Shown: positions 18,536-26,911 of the stretch, one piece after another
How positions within the stretch are numbered: the first letter of the stretch is position 1
Layout: every line of letters starts with the position of its first letter
From: Candidatus Obscuribacterales bacterium
GTDB lineage: Bacteria; Cyanobacteriota; Vampirovibrionia; Obscuribacterales; Obscuribacteraceae
DNA length: 64,000 nucleotides
Assembly: GCA_019750335.1 (NCBI GenBank)
Contig: JAIEOQ010000006.1
Location: forward strand, 372,001-436,000
Reading direction: 5' to 3'
Made by a program: the position numbers and the translations under genes
The notes under the pieces: generated by a model
The model's input: only the letters and a program-made list of their open reading frames with translations
What the model was told of the DNA's origin: nothing
The model's database searches: none

Positions 18536-20908
18536 CTATTTTTGTTCGATGGTGATTATATCGCCGTAAGGGCCAAGCGGGTTATTCTGTTCGTCCAGGG
18601 CTCGACAACGTATTTGTTTGAAGCCGACAGCGTCGGGCAGTAGTCCTGTAAGTTTCAGTTGACCTTGGGCAGAAGAGAGTTTGACTGTTTTAGCTATAGC
18701 TTGATTTTGCTCGCTTGCCGGAAAGTTATCAAAGAAAAAGTTGGTGTTTGAAATTTGCATTTCTAAGTTCTTGGCGCCAGCTACTGCTTTGGCGTCGTAA
18801 TGCAAAATTGTATTTGGCGTCAGTTCATAAGTGCCTAAATTTGATTGCTCGACTCCGGCGACACTTGTTTTTGGTGTTAGGGAAGCGGCTTTATGTAAGC
18901 TTGCTCCGACAAGTGACAAGTCTGCCGGTAAAGTAACTGTTAATGCTGAGATCTTTTCTTGTCCGTACCAGCGCCAGTAATGTGAAAGTGGAATGAATAC
19001 TCGATATTTGCGGTTGCTAGCGGATAAAATTGATGAAGAGACAGCTCTGTTTTCAGCATTCTCTGGCCAGGTTGCGGCAAATTCTGTCTTGCTCAAATCG
19101 CTACTTTTAGCTTGAACGGCAAGCTCGAGATAATCACAATCTAGTGGGCTTAAAGACAAAGGTCTGATTGTTAGCTTGTCGCCGTCGGGTAAGCAGTAAG
19201 CACTTGTTTGATTTGTTTGCGGCAAATTTATTTCAGGCAAATCTTTTGCTGTATTTTGCAATTGCCAAACAATTGGCAGAAAAACTTTTTTGTCGCTATG
19301 CCAAACATAAGCGCCAGCATTTTTTGGATTGAGCAGTTCGGATTTGAATCTAGCGGCGTTTATATATTCACCACTATCGAACAAAATTGGTTCAAAAGTA
19401 ACAAACTTGTCTGTGTAGGATTTGGCTGTAAAAGGCGGGCTCAAGAGCATTTGAAAAGTATGCCCGTTGAGAATCATATGGGCACCGCCGTTTTCTTTAG
19501 GCAGCCCAAGCAGAATGATTCTTTTGTCGGTAACGCTTGCCATTTTTTGTGCAGCTAAACTGACGGCGCGTACCTCTTTGCCGGCATGAACCCAAAGCAA
19601 GTTGGTTGCTTGTGCAGTACGAGCGAAAATGAAAGTGATAACCAGCAAGGCAAGGGCGCCAGTTATAGCTAGTTTGTTAGCTAAATATGGCAGCTTGTTC
19701 TTATTGTCCGGAGCAAATATTAGTATGGGTAAAAGACAGCTTGCAGCGGTAGTAAGAAAGAAACAAAATCTGGCTCCTTCCAAGTTGTAGCCGATTCCCC
19801 ATAGTCTATAGATTGGCGCTAAGGCTGTCAGGCTCCAGATGCCGATAAAAGCTAGCCAGGACCAGGGCAAACTGAAAGACAACAGACGAACAAGAGCAAC
19901 GCCGGCAAGTATGGAGTAACAGAGAGTCAAAGGAAGAATATAACCATTATTGTTGGCAAATATTTGATAGGCAAAAGGAAAAAGTAAACGGTGCAAAGTG
20001 TCGAAATCAAGCCAACGGGTAAGTGCGTTTGCTGTTTGTGATGCCCCGATTGAACCGGTATAACCACCAAGTAAAGTGCCTAAACATAGAAAGCGTAGGA
20101 CAAAATAAATCAAAGTGCAAAGCCAAAGCGAACGACTGGCCAGCCAAGCCTGTTTTAGTCTGTTTTCGTTGCTTTCAGCAAAACAAAAAGCAATAGCGGC
20201 GATTACAACAGGTAGCCCGATGGCCATCTCTTTAGTTGTGATTGCTAGCCAAAAGCCGATAATTTGAGCGGCAAAAAAAAGTTTGTTATTAGTCAGACGA
20301 TAACGTAAAAAACAAGCGATTGCCGCTAAATAAAACAAGCAGCAAGCTGAGTCTACTCGTCCGACAATCCAAGAGATACTTTCACAATGTAATGGACTGA
20401 CAGCAAAAAGCGCGGCGCTGAAAAAGGCCGCTAACTCTGAGCGAAGTTTAGTCCAGCTGTTAGTCAGGCTTTTGACAATAAAATAAAGCAGAAAAACATC
20501 GCCGGTGAAATATAGCAAGTTGCTTAAGTAATAGCCGAAAGCATTACCTTGCCAAAACAAATAATCGATAACAAGAGTAAGCAAGAGTGTTGGACGGTAA
20601 ACGCTCATGCTAGGAATTTGCATATAGTTGCCGGTAAAATTCGACCAGAAAAGCTGTGGTTGACCGGAAAATATTTGCGATACATAGCGAACTTCGCCGA
20701 TATCGTCAGCAAGGAAATAACTGGTTAAAGTACGGCCGAAGCAATAAACAACTAAAGCCGTTAAAAACACTAAGGACAAAAGGACAAAAGGAAGTCCCCT
20801 TGAAGTCTGCCCTTCGTTGTTAAAGGCGGTAGATGGATCTGTTTTGTGCAAGCTGGGAGAAAACACGCTATAAATTCGTAGGCGGAAATATCTTGGCAAT
20901 CTTAGCAA
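18536..20908 (-). CDS. GT-C/TMTC-like membrane glycosyltransferase
   Basis: A polytopic protein of up to 790 aa. The first outer loop reads YFLADDIGEVRYV with the acid pair at Asp68-Asp69, and HCESISWIVGRVDSACCLFYLAAI recalls the HxEAVAxVVGRADLL segment of TMTC/DUF1736 proteins. About 12 membrane segments extend to roughly residue 430, followed by about 350 soluble residues without TPRs. No ATG lies near the 5' end. The frame opens with TTG at 20908, and other GTG or TTG codons downstream are possible, so the N-terminus is uncertain by up to about 45 residues. It leads a two-gene unit with the 909-aa glycosyltransferase and is divergent from the response regulator. Confidence 0.75.
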   Translation of the reverse strand: MLRLPRYFRLRIYSVFSPSLHKTDPSTAFNNEGQTSRGLPFVLLSLVFLTALVVYCFGRTLTSYFLADDIGEVRYVSQIFSGQPQLFWSNFTGNYMQIPSMSVYRPTLLLTLVIDYLFWQGNAFGYYLSNLLYFTGDVFLLYFIVKSLTNSWTKLRSELAAFFSAALFAVSPLHCESISWIVGRVDSACCLFYLAAIACFLRYRLTNNKLFFAAQIIGFWLAITTKEMAIGLPVVIAAIAFCFAESNENRLKQAWLASRSLWLCTLIYFVLRFLCLGTLLGGYTGSIGASQTANALTRWLDFDTLHRLLFPFAYQIFANNNGYILPLTLCYSILAGVALVRLLSFSLPWSWLAFIGIWSLTALAPIYRLWGIGYNLEGARFCFFLTTAASCLLPILIFAPDNKNKLPYLANKLAITGALALLVITFIFARTAQATNLLWVHAGKEVRAVSLAAQKMASVTDKRIILLGLPKENGGAHMILNGHTFQMLLSPPFTAKSYTDKFVTFEPILFDSGEYINAARFKSELLNPKNAGAYVWHSDKKVFLPIVWQLQNTAKDLPEINLPQTNQTSAYCLPDGDKLTIRPLSLSPLDCDYLELAVQAKSSDLSKTEFAATWPENAENRAVSSSILSASNRKYRVFIPLSHYWRWYGQEKISALTVTLPADLSLVGASLHKAASLTPKTSVAGVEQSNLGTYELTPNTILHYDAKAVAGAKNLEMQISNTNFFFDNFPASEQNQAIAKTVKLSSAQGQLKLTGLLPDAVGFKQIRCRALDEQNNPLGPYGDIITIEQK

Positions 20909-21097
20909 CTGGCGGCTCTCTTTGCCTTTAGGATTGTTCAGGTCGGGCAGCTTATGTTTGATGATTTACACAAGCGAATGAGCTGTGGTTAACATTCGGT
21001 TGCCAGGTGGTAATTATTTTGCCTGAAATCTTTATAGAGTGCTCAATTCGGTCCATAAGCAAGTGATAATAATGTAGAACTGGATTAAACTTGAGCC

Positions 21098-21769
21098 ATG
21101 GCCAAAATACTAATCGTTGAAGATGAGCCGGCAATGTCCGAGCCGATAAAACTATTCTTGACCCACGAGCATCATCTGGTCGAGGTAGTTGCCGATGGTT
21201 TGGAAGCGATCGAGCGACTCAAGTTTTACAAATATGATGTGATCATTCTTGATTGGATGTTGCCAAACGCTACTGGTGTGGAAGTTTGCAAACAATTTCG
21301 CTCCGGCGGTGGTACGACGCCGATTTTGATGTTGACAGCCAGGCAGCAAACCCAAGAAAAAGTTTTTGCCCTTGACGCCGGGGCCGATGATTATTTGACC
21401 AAGCCTTATGAAGTGCAGGAAGTCTCTGCTCGGGTAAGAGCATTGCTGCGTCGTCCGCAGTCAGTGGCTGGTAACGTTCTTAAAGCACGAAACGTAATTT
21501 TAGAACCGTCGACCTTTAAAGTTTCACGTGATGAGCAAGAGATTCAACTTTTACCGAAAGAGTTTGCCTTGCTTGAATTTTTTATGCGTCATCCGAATCA
21601 AGTATTCAGCGCTGAGGCATTGCTCGATCGGGTTTGGTCTTCCGATTCTGAAGCATCGCCTGAAACCATTCGTACCTACATCAAACGGTTGCGCCAAAAA
21701 ATTGATGTTGCCGGACAAACTTCTTTGATCAATACCGTACATGGTGTCGGTTATAAGCTTGATGCTTAA
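21098..21769 (+). CDS. OmpR/PhoB-family response regulator
   Basis: A 223-aa protein. The receiver domain (1-115) has the acidic pocket Glu8-Asp9, phospho-acceptor Asp52 in ILDWMLP, Thr80 and Lys102 in YLTKPYE. The DNA-binding winged helix follows (about 130-223), with LLPKEFALLEFFMRHP, ETIRTYIKRLRQKI and VHGVGYKL. It is extensively similar to the regulator at 26236-26907, including an identical ALLEFFMRHP, so the two arose by duplication. No kinase adjoins it on its own strand. The kinase at 23435-24898 is the nearest candidate partner. Confidence 0.93.
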   Translation: MAKILIVEDEPAMSEPIKLFLTHEHHLVEVVADGLEAIERLKFYKYDVIILDWMLPNATGVEVCKQFRSGGGTTPILMLTARQQTQEKVFALDAGADDYLTKPYEVQEVSARVRALLRRPQSVAGNVLKARNVILEPSTFKVSRDEQEIQLLPKEFALLEFFMRHPNQVFSAEALLDRVWSSDSEASPETIRTYIKRLRQKIDVAGQTSLINTVHGVGYKLDA

Positions 21770-21814
21770 AGAGTAAAAATAAACGGAACGATTCCATCTC
21801 CCGAAATCGCTCCG
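21770..21814 (-). terminator. Rho-independent terminator of the TadE-like gene
   Basis: The arms 21784-21793 and 21805-21814 form a 10-bp stem. The single imperfect position becomes a G-U pair in minus-strand RNA. On that strand the stem is followed by TTTATTTTTACTC, a U-rich tract. On the plus strand no U-tract follows, so it mainly ends the minus-strand operon. Confidence 0.65.
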
Positions 21815-21859
21815 CCTATTTACCGCAAGTCACCAGCCAATCAAATTTTTATATCTAGA

Positions 21860-22579
21860 TCAATTATGTGCATCACGTTGTGGTCCCTGGAGTACTTTAC
21901 GTTCTTCCAGCCCGCCATATTTACTGATGCCGGTGTTGGTTGAAACGTCTCGTTGGATACCGATCTTCCAGTAGTCCACGCCACCGGGAGGGTTAGGTAC
22001 ACCGGTGTGTCCGAGTACACCGGAATTCTCGCCGCCGCCGTACACCGGAATGAACATACCGATTCCGTTTTGCGCGCTGCCCACTCCTTCAACGGACAAT
22101 CCGAGCACGCCGATTGGATCGTTGATACTGTATGGATAGAAAGCTGTTTCAGTCATGGTTAAAGTCGGTGGCAGTAAGCCTCCGGAAATAATCTCCAATC
22201 CGCTTTCTTCTACTGATACTTGAACTCCTTGCACTCCGTTGACCGTCGTTTCTTGAGCATTGATTTTGCCGTCAGCAGCTCGAGGTAAACCTAAACCGAG
22301 CAAAGCTGCGTTTACTGCGTTGCGAACATCGGTTTGCAGTCGGGTGTTGCTATAGTTCGGGCGTGGCGCTCCAAGCCAATACTTACCTTCACCTCCGGTT
22401 TTTGCGCCGATTTGCGCAGCATAAGCCAGCTTGGCTTTATAGTAAATTGCTAAACCGGTACCGATAATTAGTAATGTTCCTCCAACTACAAGCGCTGTGA
22501 TTAAGACTAACGAAACCGCACCTTCAACTAAAGCTTGACCGCGCTGGTCACGCTTGATTTTGCTATTGGTTCTTCCCAT
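21860..22579 (-). CDS. TadE-like pilus/pseudopilin protein
   Basis: A 239-aa protein. After a short basic start (MGRTNSKIKRDQ) comes RGQALVEGAVSLVLI and a long hydrophobic helix to about residue 45, then YYKAKLAYAAQIGAKTG. The RGQALVE motif with Glu at position 5 of the hydrophobic stretch is the TadE/TadG signature of proteins assembled by type IVc (Tad) pili. The rest is a Gly- and Pro-rich outer domain with no recognised fold. GAGG precedes the ATG. No other tad gene (ATPase, platform, prepilin peptidase) is in the window, so it may be a stand-alone surface protein. Confidence 0.65.
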   Translation of the reverse strand: MGRTNSKIKRDQRGQALVEGAVSLVLITALVVGGTLLIIGTGLAIYYKAKLAYAAQIGAKTGGEGKYWLGAPRPNYSNTRLQTDVRNAVNAALLGLGLPRAADGKINAQETTVNGVQGVQVSVEESGLEIISGGLLPPTLTMTETAFYPYSINDPIGVLGLSVEGVGSAQNGIGMFIPVYGGGENSGVLGHTGVPNPPGGVDYWKIGIQRDVSTNTGISKYGGLEERKVLQGPQRDAHN

Positions 22580-22623
22580 ATTTGTGCCTCATTGATATGG
22601 AGATGTGCGGCATACGCAATCAT

Positions 22624-22944
22624 CTAGGTTACATATGCCAGGATACCAGCCAGCACCGAACTTAGGGTAGCCTCAAGCAAAAGAATATGCTTGATCGGAA
22701 ATTTGCGGTAAATCATATACAACGCTGCCGGGATTGCCGTCAGGGACAAAGCTGCGGCGGCGGCACAAGCCAAAATCCGCTCAGCCGAATCAGGAGCAGG
22801 TAGATTATTTGTAATCATATTTATGAGAGCGAGGACAGCAAAGGGTAGCAAAAGAGCGCCGACGGCATAAGCCAGAGTTTTCAATTGCATTTTGCTGTGT
22901 TCAACGTGAATAACGGTAACTTGGTTTCTGACTGCTTGAATCAT
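22624..22944 (-). CDS. Small membrane protein of unknown function
   Basis: A 106-aa protein with three predicted membrane helices (about 23-45, 55-77 and 82-105). No motif recognised. A GGGGA eight to nine bases before the ATG supports the start. It lies 44 bases before the TadE-like gene and 22 bases after the zinc-ribbon-like gene on the same strand, so it is likely part of their message. Confidence 0.6.
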   Translation of the reverse strand: MIQAVRNQVTVIHVEHSKMQLKTLAYAVGALLLPFAVLALINMITNNLPAPDSAERILACAAAAALSLTAIPAALYMIYRKFPIKHILLLEATLSSVLAGILAYVT

Positions 22945-22966
22945 GATAATTTTCCCCGATGATTGA

Positions 22967-23356
22967 CTATTGTGTTGGTGTGGCTTTGCGGAGCATTTTT
23001 GAATCGGTAACTTCTATTCCGCAATCAGCGCAGTAGATTTTGCCGTTTTTCCAAGCTTGGCCGGATACCTCATGTCCGTAGTTTTCACACATCTTGTTGT
23101 GTAGACGTGAGTTTGCCATGAACGCCATGGGTAGAGTGAAAATTAGCGAAATAACACTACGGATATGATGTAATAATCCACCCGCCGACATTTTGTTTGT
23201 TGCCAAAAATTCTGTATTGCGCAATAAAGCTGTTCTTTGTCTCAACTCTTCGCTTTGGCGAAGGTTTTTATTACTATTGAAATAATAGTTGCTTGCTAAA
23301 GTCTGCTTGCTTGCTGCAATTCGTTTATTGCTAAATGGTCTGGAGATAATTGCCAT
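22967..23356 (-). CDS. Small protein with a C-terminal zinc-ribbon-like cysteine pair
   Basis: A 129-aa protein beginning MAIISRPFSNKRIAASK. The frame is open for 25 more codons upstream, but a GGGGGGAG lies about six bases before this ATG, and the extension is a run of basic residues without features, so 23356 is chosen. The middle has one hydrophobic stretch (IRSVISLIFTLPMAFMA). The end reads MCENYGHEVSGQAWKNGKIYCADCG with CxxC and a preceding Cys/His, suggesting metal binding. Not recognised otherwise. It sits 78 bases downstream of the histidine kinase. Confidence 0.6.
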   Translation of the reverse strand: MAIISRPFSNKRIAASKQTLASNYYFNSNKNLRQSEELRQRTALLRNTEFLATNKMSAGGLLHHIRSVISLIFTLPMAFMANSRLHNKMCENYGHEVSGQAWKNGKIYCADCGIEVTDSKMLRKATPTQ

Positions 23357-23434
23357 TTTTTGCTCCCCCCGCCTTCTTGATTTAATCTTAGGGAGCAATT
23401 TTGAAAAAAGATTGAAAGGCGAAGAGTGCAATTT

Positions 23435-24898
23435 TTAGGCTAAAGGAATGCGGATCCAGAAAGTACTGCCGGCGCCAAGCTCACTCTTTACGCCGATTGT
23501 ACCGCCGTGGCCTTCAATAATTGCTTTGCAGATTGGCAAGCCAAGCCCGGTGCCCTTTTTTCCGTCTTCTTTGCTAACTTGGGCGTAGCGTTGAAAAATT
23601 TTGTCTTTAAATTCATCCGGAATGCCCTTGCCTTGGTCGATTACGGCAATTTCTGCTTGATTGCCCATGGGCTCGACAGTAATTCTGACCGTACTTTCAG
23701 GCGGCGAGAACTTAATGGCGTTGGAGAGTAGATTGACGATTACTTGAATTAGGCGGTCTTCGTCAGCTGAGGCCGATAGATTGGTTGCCGCTATATCAAG
23801 ATCGATTTGATTCTTTTCGGCAAAAGGCAAAACGGCGTCCATGGATTTACCTAATATGGATGATAAAGCAACAGGACGTTGATAAATATCCAGTTTGCCT
23901 GATTCCATTCTTTCGATATCGAGTAAGTCGTTAATTAGCTTAATCAGGCGATCGATATTATTTTCTGCTTTTGAGACTGCAGTTTTTGCTTGCTCCGGTA
24001 ACGGTCCTAAATGATCCATGGAAAGCCGGGTCATTGTTGCTTTTACTGAAGTTAACGGCGTGCGCAATTCGTGACTGACAATTGAGATTAGCTCTTGTCT
24101 GTATTGACGAGCTTGTTCCAAGGCGTCGGCCATTTCGTGAAAAGTGGAATCAAGCTGAGCAATTTCATCGTTTCCGGAGATCGGCTTTTCTAATGGCTCG
24201 CCTTCAGCCAAATGTCGGGTGTTTTCGACCATGGTATACAAGCGCCTGGTGGTACCGCGGTTGAAATAAACAGCCAGTGATATAGCAATGATCACATTGA
24301 TTGCCAATCCTAAGAAAAGACAAAGTAAAATCCACCAACGTGATTGTTCTTCAAGGCGTGGATCATGATTTCTGCCGCTTTCTTGGTCGCGAACAAACTG
24401 TCTCATTTCGCGCAGTATGCGGACGGTACAATTCTCCAATTCGGCAATTGAGGCGTTTAACTCTGATTTTAGAGCCGGCGATCGTGACTGTTTGCTCTCT
24501 TCCACTAAAGTATCGGCACGATCAAGAATGGTCGCTGTTTGATTACCGATACGTAAAATGCGATCTAAAGCTTCTGTTTGCTGTGGTTTATCGCGTAATA
24601 AAATTTTGAGCGAGTTAATTTGCACAGGCATTGATTCGACTACTTCTTCATAATGCTCTTTGAAGGCTTCTTGTTTGGTAATCCAGTAAAAATACAAGGA
24701 CATCGCTTGATTCACATAAGCGTTGAGTATGCTGTATGACTCGGTAACGATTGCTTTGTGATGAGATTCGCGGCGTGTTTCGTACTCGGCGTTGCGCAAT
24801 AACAAAACAAGGGTACCGACAAATAAGAATTGAAAGGCTAGCGGTATGATTACTAAAATCAAGGCTTTGTCTGAGAGTTTCAAGCCACGTTTAATCAT
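23435..24898 (-). CDS. Membrane sensor histidine kinase
   Basis: A 487-aa kinase with membrane helices at about 13-34 and 172-192, and an outer, largely helical sensor region between them. A HAMP-like segment (TRRLYTMVENTRHLAEGEPLE) follows, then the H-box SIVSHELRTPLTS (His about 275), N-box NLLSNAIKFSPP, G1 DQGKGIPDEF and G2 GTGLGLPICKAI. It autophosphorylates on the H-box His and passes phosphate to a regulator. Its ATG overlaps the stop of the TPR lipoprotein gene as ATGA, so the two are translationally coupled. The regulator at 26236, divergent from that pair, is the likely partner. Confidence 0.93.
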   Translation of the reverse strand: MIKRGLKLSDKALILVIIPLAFQFLFVGTLVLLLRNAEYETRRESHHKAIVTESYSILNAYVNQAMSLYFYWITKQEAFKEHYEEVVESMPVQINSLKILLRDKPQQTEALDRILRIGNQTATILDRADTLVEESKQSRSPALKSELNASIAELENCTVRILREMRQFVRDQESGRNHDPRLEEQSRWWILLCLFLGLAINVIIAISLAVYFNRGTTRRLYTMVENTRHLAEGEPLEKPISGNDEIAQLDSTFHEMADALEQARQYRQELISIVSHELRTPLTSVKATMTRLSMDHLGPLPEQAKTAVSKAENNIDRLIKLINDLLDIERMESGKLDIYQRPVALSSILGKSMDAVLPFAEKNQIDLDIAATNLSASADEDRLIQVIVNLLSNAIKFSPPESTVRITVEPMGNQAEIAVIDQGKGIPDEFKDKIFQRYAQVSKEDGKKGTGLGLPICKAIIEGHGGTIGVKSELGAGSTFWIRIPLA

Positions 24899-26211
24899 CG
24901 GTTGCCTCCGAATCCATATTTTTGATCGAGTGTTTGTACTCTTTTAAAATCGTTTGTGTCAATTAGAACTTCAAGTAATTTTTCAGCGGCTTCTCTGCTT
25001 TCCTGATTTTTGTCATTAAGCTTGAGCAGTAGATCGTAAGCTTTTAGAGCCTGATTGTTAGCTTTGCTTGCTTTATTATTTTTCCAGTAATAGTATGCAA
25101 GCAAAGCTTCGCATTGGGCAATTTGCAGATCGTGATGAGAAAAACGTTGTTGATTGATTTGTAATTGCTGACTAAGTAAAAAATCAAGCTTGCTGGATGG
25201 CGCGCTAGCTGAACCGACGTTGCTCTCTGCCCTGTTTGGGTTAGTGTCTAGTTTTTTGAACAAAGCCAAAGCTAATAAACAAGTTTTTTCCGCTTCAGTA
25301 AATTTGCTTTGAGCGGCATAAATCGGCAAAAGCGAATTTAAAGTCATGGCTACATGAATACCCTGGGCATCTTCTTTTTGCGCTTCGAGCAAAGCTTTGT
25401 GGGCCATTTTTTCAGCTGCCGGCCAGTTGCGCTCGCTGGCATACTGATTGGCTTGTGAATCATATTCCAGCCATTTATTTTCTACTGTCACACTGGCGGA
25501 TCTGTGACAATGAGGGATAAGCGCCCGATTGTAATCGTTTAAAATTCTTTTGCGCAAGCGATAAGGCAAAGCGGATTTTTCGGCAACCGATAAGGCTTGA
25601 CGGTAGTACTGGCAACTCTCCTCTTCAAGTTCGGTTCTTTCGTCGACCAAAGCAATTTTATACAGGCACAAAGCCACTTTTTGACCGACTACATAATCGG
25701 TATAAATATCGCTTTTTCCTTTTCGCCAGGGTTCAACCAGAGCAATTGATTCTTTATATAAGGATTTTGCTTCGTTGAAGGCGCCCATGGCAAAACGTGA
25801 ATCTCCTTGTCCGGCTTTGGCAACGGCAAGATCTTGCAGCAGAAGTTTGCGATTAAGTCCGCTAGTTGTATGTAAGCAGGATTGTAAGATAGCTACGGCA
25901 TCGGCGAAGATTGGACCGGCTTGTTGATAACGTTTGTGTGTGCGATAAAATTCGCCAAGACAAACAAGCGTAATCCCGTAAGCAAAGCTTGATTGTCCAA
26001 TCGCTCGTGCTTCTTCAAGAGCTTGGAGATATTTCTCTTCGGCTTGTTCCGGCTCGCCGCGCAAACTGTATTGTTCTGCTTGCAACCTTGTATGCTCCCA
26101 AGCACGCAATCGATAATTATCGTCGTGGAGCAAGCTGCTACACGATGATAAAGTGACAATCGCAAAACATGCAGCAGCACAAAGAAAAAATCGCTGTATG
26201 ATAGTAAGCAT
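24895..26211 (-). CDS. TPR-repeat lipoprotein coupled to the histidine kinase
   Basis: A 438-aa protein from the ATG at 26211: MLTIIQRFFLCAAACFAIVTLSSC gives a lipoprotein signal with lipobox LSSC. The frame is open a further 78 codons but these run through the divergent regulator gene and lack sense as a protein, so they are dropped. The rest is mainly helical TPR-like repeats, for example AEQYSLRGEPEQAEEKYLQALEEAR and CLGEFYRTHKRYQQAGPIFADAVAIL. Placement in an ATGA-coupled operon with the kinase suggests it feeds an envelope signal to it. Only 24 bases separate it from the divergent regulator start. Confidence 0.85.
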   Translation of the reverse strand: MLTIIQRFFLCAAACFAIVTLSSCSSLLHDDNYRLRAWEHTRLQAEQYSLRGEPEQAEEKYLQALEEARAIGQSSFAYGITLVCLGEFYRTHKRYQQAGPIFADAVAILQSCLHTTSGLNRKLLLQDLAVAKAGQGDSRFAMGAFNEAKSLYKESIALVEPWRKGKSDIYTDYVVGQKVALCLYKIALVDERTELEEESCQYYRQALSVAEKSALPYRLRKRILNDYNRALIPHCHRSASVTVENKWLEYDSQANQYASERNWPAAEKMAHKALLEAQKEDAQGIHVAMTLNSLLPIYAAQSKFTEAEKTCLLALALFKKLDTNPNRAESNVGSASAPSSKLDFLLSQQLQINQQRFSHHDLQIAQCEALLAYYYWKNNKASKANNQALKAYDLLLKLNDKNQESREAAEKLLEVLIDTNDFKRVQTLDQKYGFGGNR

Positions 26212-26235
26212 TAAGGGTGGGGAAATTTTTGTTGC

Positions 26236-26907
26236 ATGGCTAAAATCCTGGTGGTCGAGGACGACAAAGAGCTGGGTGAATCTTATAAAGATTGGCTTGG
26301 CCAGGAAAAGCATATTGTCGAAGTTGTCGATGATGGGGAAGAAGCAATTCTCCGTCTGAAAAACTATCAGTATGACATCATTATTCTCGATTGGAACCTG
26401 CCTAAATTTTCCGGACCGGAAATTTGTCAGCAGTATAGATCTCATTCTGGCACCACACCTATTCTAATGATTACAGGCAAAGATTTGCCTGAAGATAAGG
26501 TCAGCGGCTTAGACTCCGGCGCTGACGATTATTTGACTAAACCTTTCAATCTTCAAGAGCTTTCTTCGCGAATTAGAGCTTTGCTACGCCGTCAACCTCT
26601 AGTGGTGAGTACAGCGCTGACAATCGGTTCCTTGGAGCTTGATTCTCATAAACGAATCGTGCGCAAAAATGGTCAAGAGATTGCTCTTTTGCCGCGAGAG
26701 TTTGCCTTGCTTGAATTTTTCATGCGTCATCCTGGTGAAACTTTCAGCCCGGAAACACTTTTGAATCGTTTGTGGAGTTCTGAGTCAGATTCGACTATTT
26801 ATACTGTTTATACTTACATCAAAACTTTGCGCCGCAAAATAGCCGGTGGTGACGAAAAATCATCTATCGTCAACGTGCACGGAGTTGGTTATAAGCTTGA
26901 AGCTTAG
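26236..26907 (+). CDS. OmpR/PhoB-family response regulator
   Basis: A 223-aa protein with receiver residues Glu8-Asp9, Asp52 (ILDWNLP), Thr80 and Lys102, and a C-terminal winged helix (LLPREFALLEFFMRHP, YTYIKTLRRKI, VHGVGYKLEA). It is divergent from the TPR lipoprotein/kinase operon with a 24-base gap, so promoters for both directions must reach into coding sequence and could be regulated together. It is a paralogue of the regulator at 21098. Its stop is four bases from that of convergent mutM. Confidence 0.93.
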   Translation: MAKILVVEDDKELGESYKDWLGQEKHIVEVVDDGEEAILRLKNYQYDIIILDWNLPKFSGPEICQQYRSHSGTTPILMITGKDLPEDKVSGLDSGADDYLTKPFNLQELSSRIRALLRRQPLVVSTALTIGSLELDSHKRIVRKNGQEIALLPREFALLEFFMRHPGETFSPETLLNRLWSSESDSTIYTVYTYIKTLRRKIAGGDEKSSIVNVHGVGYKLEA

Positions 26908-26911
26908 CCTG

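Noticed and set aside
26212..26445. 78-codon N-terminal extension of the TPR lipoprotein
   Set aside because: It would cover the divergent regulator gene and hide a clear lipoprotein signal peptide that starts at the ATG at 26211.
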